Of a stretch of 64,000 nucleotides of DNA, positions 36,420 through 48,616 are shown piece after piece (position 1 is the first letter of the stretch; each line of letters begins with the position of its first letter). The position numbers were made by a program, and so were the translations under genes. Source of the DNA: Podospora comata (taxonomy: Eukaryota > Ascomycota > Sordariomycetes > Sordariales > Podosporaceae); the NCBI GenBank assembly GCA_017354895.1, contig CP071494.1, forward strand, positions 4,650,001 through 4,714,000, given 5' to 3'. Under the pieces are notes generated by a model. It saw nothing but the letters and a program-made list of their open reading frames with translations, did not search any database and was not told the origin of the DNA.

Positions 36420-36866
36420 ATGACGGCCCCATCTCTCGCCAGCTATGTCACCAAGCGCCCCTGGCTCTCCAAGCTCCTGAAGCCCGTTGCCGGCTGGTAC
36501 AGCAATGCTGCCCTCTACCGTCAAATGGGTCTCAAGTATGTGCATTATGTCGCCCACCTCCAGAAACTGTTTCCCTAACCCTATACCCTCCTCCCTCTCT
36601 CCAGGGCCGATGATTTGATCTCCGAAGAAAACGCCGACGTCCTCAAGGCCCTCGGCCGCCTCACCCCCAAGGAGTCCTACGACCGCATCTACCGCATCCG
36701 CCGCGCCACCCAGCTCTCCCTCCAGCAAAAGATCCTACCCAAGAACGAGTGGACCAAGCCCGAGGAGGACGTCCAATACCTTTCCCCCATCCTCGAGGCC
36801 ATCGAGGCCGAGGCCAAGGAGAAGCAGGCTCTCGACACTCTTGTCCCCTCCAAGGCCGGCCACTAA
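36420..36866 (+). CDS. QCR7: Cytochrome b-c1 complex subunit 7
   Basis: Small matrix-facing subunit of respiratory complex III in the mitochondrial inner membrane. Two exons (36420-36535, 36605-36866) give 125 residues, matching the 123-127 of the family. The exon 1 product begins [15 protein letters not shown] and ends at MGLK; exon 2 continues with [32 protein letters not shown] and [17 protein letters not shown], the conserved Qcr7/UQCRB core. The 69-nt intron (GTATGT...CTCCAG) contains CCCTAACCCTA at 36573-36583. There is no cleavable presequence, as usual for Qcr7. Strong call by length and motifs. Confidence 0.95.
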
Positions 36867-38152
36867 GAGAATTGCCCTGAACTTTTGCTTGCAGCCAAAA
36901 GAAGAGGAGCCGGGAGTGGCGGAGAGGAGAAGAGGGAGGGAAACTGTATTATGATCATGGACCCAGGTTTGGAACAGACCGGGGTCAAGGAGTATGGGAG
37001 GGGAGGTTAGATGGGGTGGGCAGTCAGAAGGTGTGTGGTGCAAGAAAAGGGGAAGGGGGAAGGGAAGGGGGGGAAACGCCGTCAGACAAAAAAAAATAGA
37101 GGACGAACGTTTAAGAAACCCGGACCTGTTGTATATCTGTATAGAGGGCTCCTCAATTTTTCTCGGTAGAAGAAATCAGGAAAGACTCGCTCACCCATTC
37201 AATCTGCTGGTCTTCATGCTGTCAGTTGATTTTGAAGAGTTTGCCGGATTCACGGAAATACGAAAGGTTGCCGAAGAGCTATGGCGAGGTATTGATTTCA
37301 ACTTAACGAGAAGCTATGAACACATGCCGCTCCTATCTCATGTCTCCAAAACATACGAGCACCAGAACACCGAATGACTCGACTGAAACAATCACCATCA
37401 CAATTCCCTATCCAAACACAACAAGTTACAAGAACCACCAAATCCCCTGCTTTTTTTTTACCACCGCCCCCTATACCACCCGCCAGTCCCTCAGAATAAA
37501 AAAACAAAAGCCCCAGAAGGTTTTAAAAAACAGTAAGAGATAGCTAACAAACAAGCCTGGCTGGCGGGAGTAGGTTCGTGAATAACAACAAATAAAGCAG
37601 ATGGATTACTTTAATCTTTTCTCTTTCCATCCAGGCCGTCCCTCCTCATGAAAAGAGCAATGTTCAACATATCTGATGATCCCCTAGCCCGTACTCTGCG
37701 CCGCCAATGAGGAAAAAAAAGAACGCAATCAACACGAAACCCAGCCATGACAAAGCCTTCAATATGTGAAGCCCACATCAGCTCTTCGGGCATGTCCCGA
37801 GCATTCCGTCATACTAGCTAACCACCCTCTCGGACAACAGCAACAACAACAGTTCAAAGAACAGAGGGCAAAAACACGGTGCTCCGGGATTTTTAAAAGG
37901 TAGTAAACGATGTACAAGGTGAAATATTTCAGACATGGTGTATTTTCCCGTGTCTGTGAGATGCCTGTTCTGATTCAGGCTGACAAGAATATCGTGGTTT
38001 TCGATGTGGATCATGAGCGTTCGTATAACGGCTGATGCGTTCCCTGGACGCTCTGTCGTAGTGGTGTTCTAGTATTTTGTGGAACGGGCGCCCCCTGGCC
38101 GAAGAGAAGATGGTGTGGTCGGGGGCGAGAGCGGCCGCCGGGTGCCAGCAGT
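36867..38152. other. 1.3 kb convergent intergenic region
   Basis: Tail-to-tail space between QCR7 and the mannosyltransferase gene. A purine-rich 3' flank follows QCR7 (36900-37100). No gene is supported. Confidence 0.45.
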
Positions 38153-39596
38153 TTATACGTTACCGCCCTTCTCTTCGGTGTCGATATGCCAGACGACGTA
38201 GTTGGGAAGGCCGTAAACACCATAGCCAGCCGCCTTGGCCATCTTGGCGAACCCTTCTGTCTCGGCTTGGTTCTCAAATGCGTAACATGGGAAATTGATG
38301 CCCGATCTGTGAACGTCGGCTTTGACCAAGATGTTCACACCACCAATACCGTCAAGTTCGATCTCCTCGTCCTTGTTGTTGCGCCAGTCACCCATTCTAG
38401 CCATGTAAGTACGGCCAGTATCGTATTGCTTGTAACCTAGAGCAGAAAGTTAGTGTTATTCTTGTATCAAGACCGAAACAGGAGAAAACACACCCTCAGC
38501 CAGAACAATATCCTTAGACAGCTTCTTGGTAAGCGCGCGGCCCTTGTCGGATTCGACCCATGAGTTGTAGTCAACTAGCATTCAGTTAGCACCGTGTCCT
38601 CGCAACTATGGCATAAAACCACAACGTACATCTTCCTTCAATATCCTTGCCATTCTCGTAGCGGTGAAACCAAATGTCTGCCACAAGTTAGCGCCTAATT
38701 ACCCCGCTGAAGCTATTCCAGGGAAGCTTACTGGGAACGAGAATGTCCCGATCGTGGGCAATAAAGTCCTCGAGAATCTTCTCGGGGCTGTCCACGATAT
38801 CTACATCCCTCCAGTACACCCACGAATGCTCAGGCTTGAGCGCCGTGGTCAAGAGGTAGTTGCGGGCCTTGCCCATGGCCTTGCGCCGGGGTCCCTGGGC
38901 CTCGAAGGAATGACGCTCCTCGACACTCTGGCTCAGCTTGAATCCAAAGTCCTTCTCGACAATCATGGCGCTCCGGAACTTGTCGGGGCGCTTCTGGAGA
39001 CGGTTGAGCTCGGCAGACAAGACAGCGAGGGTATCATCGGTAGAGTCGCCAACGAGGAAGCCAAGATCGATCAAATTGTGGGGGTATGTAAGCTCGGCAA
39101 GAAGCTCGAAATACTTGGAGAGGTAGGGGGCGGCATCCTTGAGAGGAGTGAGAATGAGAACTCGTTCTTCGTTCTGGACAGCCTTGGTGGTGGATTTGAT
39201 GGGGTTCAGGTCGACGTGGTCGATGGTGGACTCGTTGACAACCAGGGGCGCGTGGTGATTAAAGATTACTGGCGTGTGATGGTGGGCGTTCCATGCTGCT
39301 TGTTCGTTCTGTGACATCTCGGAAGGTGGTTTGTTCGGGCCCCAGCAGTAGAAGCTACACGCACACAGGGCATGATTAGCACTCTGGGCATAAATACTTT
39401 CAACAAAAATGGGGACGCCGTACCTCTTCATCTGAGGAGCGGACGAGCTGATGCCGCGCCATAATAATATTATTGTGCCAGTGATAGCAAGAAGTAGAAG
39501 GAAGCGGGTTCTGGTCAACAGCACCCATATCGCCCGCGTTGGGGGAAGACTCGCTCTCGCAGCCTTCCAGCTGACGCCGCCTTTGGGAAGAAGCAT
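38153..39596 (-). CDS. Anp1/Mnn9/Van1-family alpha-mannosyltransferase (GT62)
   Basis: Golgi type II membrane glycosyltransferase, a subunit of the mannan polymerase complexes that extend N-glycan outer chains. Five exons (39596-39424, 39354-38732, 38677-38630, 38574-38494, 38436-38153) give 402 residues. A short cytosolic tail precedes one helix (FLLLLAITGTIILLW, residues about 31-46). The lumenal domain shows ERVLILTPLKDAAPYL, LGFLVGDSTDDT and the metal-binding DxD in VYWRDVDIVDSP. The C-terminal exons encode PNIWFHRYENGKDIEGRFDY, YNSWVESDKGRAL and the end YVVWHIDTEEKGGNV. All four introns are short (48-70 nt). Of the three yeast paralogues the sequence looks most like Anp1, but that assignment is inference. 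Confidence 0.9.
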
Positions 39597-39904
39597 GATG
39601 TTCGAGGTCGCCGGGTGGCCCTCAGCACCACCCTACAAGGTCGATGGTGCAACCGTTGCGATGTGCAAAATTTCCGCTGTTGTCTCGCCGTCCAAAGTCG
39701 TGCAAGTTGGTGCTTCAAAAATCCAAATCGGTCTGGGTTGAAAAGGACGGTATTCCGGGACACAGTTACGCTCACAGATACGCGAGTATTTTCGTGTGGC
39801 GTGAGTTACGCCCCGCGACAGTCGAGATGCCTGGAGTAGGAGAAGAGGGTATTCAGAGGAGGGGTTCCAAATGGAAGAATCGTCTTGGTTTTCGTCAGGA
39901 ATCG

Positions 39905-39947
39905 CTTCTTCTTCTTCTTCTTCTTCTTCTTCTTCTTCTTCTTCTTC
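39905..39947. repeat. Trinucleotide repeat (CTT)14
   Basis: Nearly perfect CTT array upstream of the mannosyltransferase; the minus strand reads as GAA. The frame across it has no ATG, so it is probably not coding. Confidence 0.95.
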
Positions 39948-40734
39948 GTCGTCGCTGAACGGGCTGGCTCGTGATGGATGGGAGGAATGTGAGAAGCTCG
40001 AAGTCGAGTGGACAGCGTTCAGCACCCCATGCACGCAAGTCTCGGCTGCGTTCTAGCGTCTGCGACTCTGTAGGGGTTGCCGGTGTTAGGGGGTAAGGGT
40101 CCACTTTCGGGAGGTTCTGGACACTTGGCCGCCCAAACATCCCACTCAATTTCCACAGGCCTATGATTGCATTTTGAGAACATTTGACTTGTTCAAAATG
40201 AGGCCGTGATGTCTGTGCGGGCCTGCTATTACTGTCTCTTTTTGATAGTTGTATATCGATGTTGCTGATCTCTCTGGTTGAATCTGTGAACAGCATCACG
40301 CCTCTGCCCAGTGTACACTGTACATCTCGCTCCGTCCGTCCTGCGGGTCAGCTTCCTTCGACCCTCCACCACTTTTGTGACCAAGCATGCCTTCCTTGAT
40401 ACGAGAGAGATTGCGTGTCCAAATAGAGAGTGAATGCCTCTGGTTATCAATGTTTCGGTTTACGAACACAGGCGGCAGCAAGATGCAACCACAGCATATC
40501 AATTTAACGATAGGTGCAGATGTTCCCGTCCCCTATCACTAGCCAATGCCACAGGCACGCTTGTTCTGCCGGCACGAACCACCATCCCACACAAACTCCC
40601 AAACTCATCTTGAGAATTTCATCTGATGAGCTTCGCGAAAGATTAGATTTGTCAAATGTCGATTCTAGAAACCAATGCGGGTCTTGGTCGAGTTGGCACT
40701 AGCCTATCGATGATTCAGGCACACGTTTCTTGGC

Positions 40735-41019
40735 TCAACCTCTCCTCTTGAGAGCTTGGCGTTGTTTGACAAACACCGGGACGGGATCTTTTCCACCCGC
40801 TGGTTGGAATTGCGGCGTGCCCCCCAAGCTTACCTCAGCTTCGATGCCACCCACGTGAGAGGGCGACAATGCCATGATGACTTGGGAAAGAGCGCGTCTC
40901 CCTACGTGTCTCTGAATTGTAGCTGAAGTCACGATCTTATAACTTGGTCTTATAGCAACGTTCTCTCTCATTCTCACTAGACCAGTCTCATACCCAGCTA
41001 GCCAATCAACGATCATCAC
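40735..41019 (-). CDS. Possible small protein, unrecognised
   Basis: A 94-residue ATG-initiated frame upstream of, and divergent from, the DNA glycosylase gene (282 bp apart). It starts MMIVDWLAGYETG and ends in a basic peptide PVFVKQRQALKRRG. An internal GAGGTAAGC could be a splice donor. No domain is recognised, and length alone does not exclude chance. Confidence 0.2.
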   Translation of the reverse strand: MMIVDWLAGYETGLVRMRENVAIRPSYKIVTSATIQRHVGRRALSQVIMALSPSHVGGIEAEVSLGGTPQFQPAGGKDPVPVFVKQRQALKRRG

Positions 41020-41300
41020 TTACAACAAGCTCGCTCTCCAGACCTTGCCGACCTTGTTCCGTGGCTGACCTCGACAACCGTGAAAACCTGCGGCCATTGT
41101 CAGATTGGTTCCAGGTAATGCTCATTCGCTCCCATCAACTTCACTATTCGAAAGTTATCTCGGCCAATACTACTGCAGTTGGTTTGGTAAAACCTTCATG
41201 GTGTTCCTTCTTTCACAAGTTCTTGTCAGGATCTCAGCCTACGTCATTGATCCCACCTTTCTTGTCGACAACAACAGTCAATACAGCTTCAGTCAGCAGC

Positions 41301-42508
41301 ATGGAAACAAGAAGGTCGGCTCGCCTCGGTGCCATCTTCGAGTCTGCCAAAATCACCCAGCCAGCACCTGCTCCTGCTCCAACCAAATTCCGCAAGAGAA
41401 AAGCCGTCGAAGAGGACGACAATGAGCAAGACACCACCCCATCAACCCCCCGTCGACCTCGTGCTGCCCCCAAGCCCGACCTCAACCAAGCACCACCAGC
41501 AACACCAACCCCCAACGCAGTCTCCCTCATAGCCGAACCGGTCAGCACAATCTCCAGGCCCAAACCCGCCGCGGTAAACCGCCTCGCAGACCCCAACCGC
41601 ACCAACGCCCTCCTCCTATCCCCTCAAACATCCCGGCTCATCTCCTCCACTACCGGCCCCTCAGTCCAACCCCCTACTTCTCCCTCTACCATCCCGCTAG
41701 AAGGCATCAAAACCACCCCCTCCACCACAACCACCACCAACCTTCTAGAAGAAGCCTGCGCCCACCTCATCAAAGTCGATTCCAGAATGAAGCCCCTGAT
41801 CGAGAAACACCACTGCCACATCTTTTCCCCTGAGGGCCTATCCGAGAAAATCGACCCGTTTGAGTCTTTGGCGTCAGGTATCATCTCCCAGCAAGTCTCT
41901 GGGGCGGCGGCAAAGGCCATCAAGAACAGATTTATCTCTCTTTTCTACCCGGGCAATGACACCACCACCAACACCCATGAGAAAAAGAAGTTCCCCACCC
42001 CGGCGGACGTCATAGGAACGAGTATCGAAACCCTTCGCACGGCGGGGCTGTCACAGAGGAAAGCGGAGTATCTTCTTGGGCTGGCTCAGAAGTTTGTCTC
42101 TGGGGAGCTGACGGCGCAGATGCTGGTTGATGCGCCTTATGAGGAGGTTCTGGAGAAGTTGATTGCAGTGAGGGGGCTGGGGAGGTGGTCGGTGGAGATG
42201 TTTGCTTGCTTTGGGTTGAAGAGGATGGATGTGTTTAGTACTGGGGATTTGGGGGTGCAGAGGGGGATGGCCGCCTTTGTGGGGAGGGATGTGAGCAAGT
42301 TGAAGGCGAAGGGCGGGGGGAATAAGTGGAAGTATATGAGCGAGAGGGAGATGGAGGAGATTGCGGAGGGGTTTAGGCCTTATCGGAGTTTGTTTATGTG
42401 GTAAGTTTACGTCGGCATTGGATGTGTGACTGAGTCTGAAGCTGATGATGGTTTTGATTTAGGTATATGTGGAGGGTTGAGGAGACGGATATCAGTACGA
42501 TGGAGTGA
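41301..42508 (+). CDS. DNA-3-methyladenine glycosylase II (Mag1/AlkA type)
   Basis: Base-excision repair enzyme that removes alkylated purines from nuclear DNA. Two exons (41301-42400, 42463-42508; 62-nt intron, GTAAGT...TTAG) give 381 residues. A disordered basic N-terminus of about 140 residues (METRRSARL; KFRKRKAVEED) probably carries the nuclear signal. The HhH-GPD domain follows: DPFESLASGIISQQVSGAAA, then the helix-hairpin-helix LIAVRGLGRWSVEMF and the catalytic Asp in FSTGDLGVQRG. The second exon completes the conserved end FMWYMWRVEETD. The frame is open upstream to 41061 but without a convincing start; the ATG at 41301 gives the expected N-terminus. Confidence 0.92.
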
Positions 42509-45500
42509 ATACCTCGTGCTGTTTGCTCATGTCTCAATATTCGACATACCGCTCTCGATTTTTGGAGCATTGACCAGCCGGAACTTTTCCAAGTCAAATT
42601 CTATTAAGTCTCAACTGCCGGAGTCAACTTTTGGGTGTCTGGCTCGGCACATGAACCGAACCCAAGAATCTAGTTCATGCCGTTTCTTGCCCGTGTCACC
42701 ATACCCCAAAGTTGGAATCCCGGTCATGCAGTTCAGTTCAAGAATCCCCATCAGAGCCGCGATCGAAATTTCCACCAAGTTTCTGTTTGTTTCAGATTTA
42801 CTTGGTTGGTGGTAATATATACCGTATTATATCCCATGTTTTGTGTGTTATATGTGGTATCTCCTGCTTGAACGATGCTTGTCATTGGGAGGAGTTTAAT
42901 CACACCCAACAAGAGAAATAAACTGCGGCGGAATGGATCCTATTCGCGAGAGGTGGTGATGGTAATCTTGTTTGGTGATTTTAGTTTGGCATTTAGGCTT
43001 GGATACCGAAACAGCTACATATATCCGGCTCTTATAGCAGACTCTCATGATTTAGCTATGGATGTCGGAGAGTGCAGCCTGGACTTTGAGGTAAACAATA
43101 GTGTTATATACATCAATACGACGCCAAGTAGGTGTGGGTGATACCGTTGCAAACTCTATGCAAAACATATATGTATGCAGTTTGATATGCCGTTGCGGAT
43201 CAAGAGTACATCATACTGCCCACTCAAGGCAACGATTTGACTTCAGCTGCCAGTATCCCATGATGCTACGGACATCGGTTGGCCTGTCTCATAATCATCA
43301 CTTCCCTCGCTTCAACCAGATGCTGCCATGCTGTCAAGTGTCGTGCAACAGCTAGGAGGGTGTAAGTCAAGGCACCATCAACAGACAACAAAAACGTCAA
43401 AGAATTAAACTCTCCCTGGCTTGATCTGGAGTACCAAGTCCTGTCCCAAAGCGCCGGCATTGGGACGAACCTTTGCCAAACCACAAAATCCAGTCTGCTA
43501 TTCCTCCACATCCCACCCCCTTGGGTCAAGCCCACACGTATGTCTTTCCCCGCATATTGATGTCATGTTCAGTGTGGGTTGTCGCAAAAATCCCCAAACC
43601 TAATTCGTACATGTCCCAGACCTTAAAGCAACGTCAGAGGAGATCTGACATTTCGCCCATTATCAAAACCGTTGCCAAGATATTGTGGCAGCATGCCAAT
43701 GCGAGGCTCAGTCGGTGCTACAGACGGCGGCGGCAATATGGCCCGACCCTGGCCTCGACCTGTCACTAACAATTGTCGTCTCTTCTCGTAAAAATGAGGT
43801 CTCAAATAATGCGAGATAGGCACCGGAAATGTTCCCCTGTGGCGCTGGACACTCGCACAAAATGTGCCATATGTACGCCGTAGCTCGGTTTACACGATCT
43901 TCAACGATACGGATTCCAACATCAACATCAAAGACTCACGATTGTCGTCAGCCTTGTTGTTCAAACGCCCAGCTTGCGTAAGCTTGTTTATCCCGTTCTT
44001 TCTGTGACTTGTTTCATGTCGCATCTGCAAACCCCCAACCGAGAAAAGGGAAACCCCCGTGTGTTGGACATCGAGAACCTCTGGATCGAATGATTGGTGG
44101 TTGTCGTGCACGGTTCATCAACAGCAAAAAGGGGGCGCTCTAGAAACGGATATCGAACGGCTGGGTGTGGCCATATCCGTTCACATTTCACCAGCGCGGA
44201 TCAAGATAACAACGCAGCAGCCAGCCACGGCACAGTGTTCCCGTCCGCAGGCCAGGACAACGGGATGAAAAATGTGCCGTCGCCGTGACGTCCATGGTGG
44301 TTTTCCACGCGGACGAATTGAACGACTCGAGACCTTTTGGGTGATGGTATGTTGAAATGCAAAAAAAGGCAGGATTTGACCATTCTTGTGTGTTGTGTTC
44401 CATGCTGATCACACTCCCTGATTTTGAATTGCAGGGTGGAGTTGTGTCTCTCTCGCTTGAGTGCAACATTGGCCAATTGAAATTCGCAATTTTCGTATCC
44501 TGAAATGGCCGTTTTCCTTCCTTTCCAGAAGCCTGATCAAAACACCAGACTTTTCCTGTCATCGGTCGCCTCCCTGCCTGTTACTATCCGTCCAGGTGGC
44601 CACAAATACCGGTATCCGGAGGTTCGGGCGCCGGCTGGTAGAAGATTGTAACCGATGCGGGCGGGATCCCTCAGACAAAAGAACCACGTGCCGGAACAGA
44701 GAACAGACCAAATGGTTGTTTTCGGTCGTTCTTGTGGTTCTTTGTGTTCGTGCCCGTGCCCGACGTCATACCGCCGCGGGCTGGACAGGTACCGATCAGT
44801 GTAAGCTTCGTTGACGTCGCTGCTCAGAACCTGAAGAAGCTCCTCCTCCTCCGCATTCTCTGGCGGCCGAGCTAGTGCTGCAATCACGGCTACACAATGC
44901 AACGCAGAGACGTTGTGTTGTCGAGTGTCCGTCTTTTCCTTTGATCTGTGATCTTGTTTGCTTGCTGCCCGTTGCCCGGTGGCCGTGTTCATAGGGAAAA
45001 GGGTTATGAAATCGGACGGGCCGAAAGTTGACCGCTTCGTGATCAGAAGACCCAGGAGCCAGCATTGATGGCAGGGAGAATTTGGCCAAATCTTGAGATC
45101 CCGGCGAGTCCCATTTTCCTAATTCCTGCGAGATTGGTTCCCCGGCCCCTGTCGAGCCAAGCCCCCCATCGACGTCGCCAGACGCTCAAGAAAAAAAAGC
45201 AGGCAGCTCGGCCGAGCTTGGAAGTTGGACGAGCTTCCAGGGCGCCCGACTGGTGATTCCTTGGAATCCTGGCCCACCTCAACCCCCGGACGTGACACGG
45301 TTATGTCCACGCCTGAGGCCTCAACTCAACCTTCTTGGTCACCAACAACAACATAGACAGAATCAGACAAACAATGACAGCTTGAGATTATCATGAGGAG
45401 CCCAAAATATGCCAAGTCTCGCCCATTGCCGTGGTGAAGCAGATCCAGATCCAAGTGGAGACCTGTGCTGTCGCGGTGAGCCACTCAGGGCCTGTCGATG

Positions 45501-46322
45501 CTGGCGGTGCATGCGCACACCCCACCTTTCAGCTTCTTGTGGTGGTGTTGTTGCAGGGGCGTGCCCGTAACATGGCTAGCGTACCTGCAATAATTTAGCT
45601 CCATTTGCCCCTTCCTCGCATGTTTCTGGTGCCGACGTGCCTGTCTTTTCTGCCCCTTGGATTCTACTTTTCTCAAGCCACGCCTCTCTCTCTCCTTCCC
45701 TCATCACACCTTTCTTCCTCCCGTCATTTTGAAGGTCCTTCTTCACTTCATACATTCGTTACTGTCAATATTTCTCCCATCGTCGTTGATTAGAAAGAGT
45801 CCTCTCGCTCACTCTTTCTCTCCCTCATCACGACTTTCTCACCAAAACCGAATCCCGCGTCGCGTCCATCCTCCCGCGCCACTAATCAACTAAGACATTC
45901 CGGTATCCCGCGACGCCATTGAAGAAAGAGGTGCGTTCCAATAGAAGGGGTGTTCTTGACTCGTCTCCCTCACATCCCACTGTGTACCTGCTGCTTTCAC
46001 AAGAAAACCCTGAACCCGATAAGACACCCGAGAGGAGGAGCTGCTTCACAGTCGATCAGCGGAAGGAAAGACATCTGCTTTGCGCGCCAGGCCCGCTTTG
46101 CGTGGACCATCTTGATCCAATTGCCCGCCTCTCAGTTTTCCTTCCCACAACTCGAGCTGTGAATCATCAAACTTTTTTGGACTGGTTTCCCCCGAGAACA
46201 ACACAAGCATTGTAGCACTACTTCTGATATCACTGCACACCCAACGCACTTTTTATTCATCTTCAGACATTCAACCCACGAGCCATTGCTGACATCGATC
46301 CCATTTACTCAGACTCAGCAAA
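42509..46322. other. 3.8 kb intergenic region upstream of the Ecm33-like gene
   Basis: Longest gap in the window. No supported gene, tRNA or repeat is seen. The final 700 bases are pyrimidine-rich and look like a promoter and long leader; a possible leader intron runs from a GTGCGT donor at 45931 to a CTTCAG acceptor ending at 46266. Confidence 0.4.
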
Positions 46323-47665
46323 ATGCTCGTCAAGAACCTCCTCCCTGCCTTCGTGGCAATTGGCTCTGCCGCTGGTGAGTCCATGAGCGAACATCTCGTG
46401 AAGCCATGATGAGGTGACTGACATGCTATGACACCAGCCCAAAGCGGCACCTGCTCCATCTCCGGAGGTACAACAACCATCAACAGCCAGGCCGATGCTA
46501 CTGGGCTTGCGAGCTGCAGAACGGTCCGCGGTAGCGTAGTTATTGGACGCAGCGCCGGCCCCAGCATTGATCTCTCTGGCCCTGGTGAGATCACTGGCGA
46601 CCTTAAGGTGGCCGACAATGGCATCATCGAGACCCTCCAGAGCAGCGACCTCGCCACCATTGGCGGCAAGTTCCAGCTGAAGAATGTCACCAAGCTCACC
46701 TCCGTAAGCATGTCTAAGCTCACTGCTGCCAAGGAGATCGAGTGGGACACCGTCACCAACATCGAGTCTGTGACCCTCGGCCCCGTCAACAAAGTCGACG
46801 ACATCAGAATCAGCATCACCTCCCTCAGGAATCTCGATGCTCTCGACCTCGGCAACGTTGCCAACCTCAAGCTTGACAACAACGCCCGTCTGTCCAAGTT
46901 CTCCAGCAACCTTCGCACCTTGAGCAAGAACCTTGTTCTTGCTTCCAACGGTATTGGCGGCATCGGTCTCGAGGTTGAGCTCCCTAACCTCGTCTGGGCT
47001 GTCGAGCTCGACATCAACAACGTCACCACCTTCTCCGTTCCCTCCCTCAAGACTGTCAACGGCAGCGCTCGCTTCGGCTCCAACTTCTTCCAGTCCTTCT
47101 CCGCCCCCAACCTTACTGCCACCAGCTCCGGTGATATCTCCTTCATTGGTAACGCCAAGCTCACCAACGCCACCTTCCCCAAGCTTGAGGCCATTGCTGG
47201 TGGTCTGACCATTGCCAACAACACCAACCTCGATGAGCTCACTGGCTTCCCCAAGCTCAAGTCTATTGGTGGTGCCGTCTTGCTCCGTGGCAACTTCGAG
47301 TCGTAAGTTTTGAAATGTTGAAAGTTTGCTGGACAGCCACTAACATGATGGAATTTAGTGTTGAGATGCCCGCTCTCGACACCGTCCGTGGTACTTTCGA
47401 CGCCTCTTCTTCCGCCGACATTTCCGAGTCTTGCAAGGCCTTTGACAAGCTCGCTCCTCAGAACCAGGGCGGCAACGGTGTCATCGCCGGTGGCTACGAC
47501 TGCACTAGCAACAACACCCAGGCCAACGAGGATACCGACGGCAGCACTTCTGGCAACGACGGCAGTGGCGGCAGTGATGAAAAGGACAACGGTGCCGTCG
47601 GCATGGCCCTCAACACCGGCCTCTTCGCCATCATTGCCCTTGCCGGTTTCGCCGTGGCTCTCTAA
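46323..47665 (+). CDS. GPI-anchored cell-wall protein, Ecm33/Sps2 family
   Basis: Surface glycoprotein needed for cell-wall organisation in yeasts. Three exons (46323-46374, 46438-47302, 47359-47665) give 407 residues. A signal peptide (MLVKNLLPAFVAIGSAAA, cleavage near AAAQ) is split by intron 1. The body is made of leucine-rich L-domain type repeats (for example LSGPGEITGDLKVADNG, LKSIGGAVLLRGNF). A Ser/Gly/Asp-rich stalk follows (STSGNDGSGGSDEKDNGA), then a hydrophobic C-terminal tail (LFAIIALAGFAVAL) that fits a GPI-attachment signal. Several NxT sites (NVT, NAT, NNT) suggest N-glycosylation. Codon use is strongly C-ending, as in highly expressed genes. The gene has the longest upstream gap in the window. 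Confidence 0.92.
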
Positions 47666-48616
47666 GACGGGAAGAGCAATGTCTGATTTACGAACAAGGA
47701 ACGACAAATCTGGAGTTTATGTTGCCGATTAATCGTGGCTGAGCGCATTTGCATCACACACCCATATCACGCGCAGGGATTACTAGACTTAATACTCTTA
47801 CCAACATGCTCTTTCCTTTTGACGAACGTTCCTCGTTTCCTCTCCCTCGCCTGTGAAGTTTTTTGGCCCCCTTTCGCGCAATCAACGAAGTCATGAGAGC
47901 AGTCCCCTGGTAGAACTCGACGCAGAGTTTTATCGGGGGCTAGGAAACGAGAACGTGGCCAAGTGGAAGGAGGATGGTTGAGTAGAGAGGTGTTGGACAG
48001 GAGATTCGGTTGTAGTGTGGGCTGTGGAGAATGAGGAAACATAATAACTGGGTGATGGGTGCGGAAGAGGATAAACATCGCTCTATGATTTTTGACTGGT
48101 TCTAGCGGCGTTTTGTTTATTTGTATGAAATCTCTTACACGTTGTAATATCGATGGGGGCCGCGAGCCGTGTTGCTGGTGTCGTATTGTAGGGTTAAAAG
48201 CGAATATGATGATTGTCTGTTGAGTTTTGGACTTGGTCTGTTGCGTACTTGGGGTTCATCTGTGACATGGTATTTTCGGGAAAGGATGTCTCATGTTCAT
48301 GTCCTTTTCCGCCACTATCACGGTCTTTTTCTGTCTTGGGGAACGATAGGAATAGGCAGTCTAACAGCACAGCCCTCTCCCTGTATACATATTTGCTCGT
48401 TGGTTTCGGTACTACTGCGTTGTATATCTGGACACACTTGGGTGTCTCCAGATAATTGCTGTCTTGGAAGTTGACCAAAGTAGAAATATTGTGTCTTTTG
48501 CATGGTCTTTGGTTTTCCATCCACAACCACCTCTACCTAGATTTATTTATACCTAGAAATATTCCCCACCCCCCCCAAAAAAGAACTACCATTCCTTTCT
48601 CTATGCAGCCAAGTAT
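47666..48616. other. Convergent 3' intergenic region
   Basis: Tail-to-tail space between the Ecm33-like and SPF45-like genes. A C/A homopolymer region lies at 48566-48584. Nothing else is supported. Confidence 0.5.

Larger units (their letters stand above)
39597..41300. other. 1.7 kb divergent intergenic region
   Basis: Upstream space of the mannosyltransferase and the DNA glycosylase. It has a (CTT)n run at 39905-39947. A minus-strand ATG frame of 94 codons lies at 40735-41019; it ends in a basic peptide (VKQRQALKRRG) but matches nothing I know. Confidence 0.4.

Noticed and set aside
39633-40034. Minus-strand frame with a run of Glu
   Set aside because: It has no ATG and its Glu run is just the CTT microsatellite; more likely leader or intergenic sequence.
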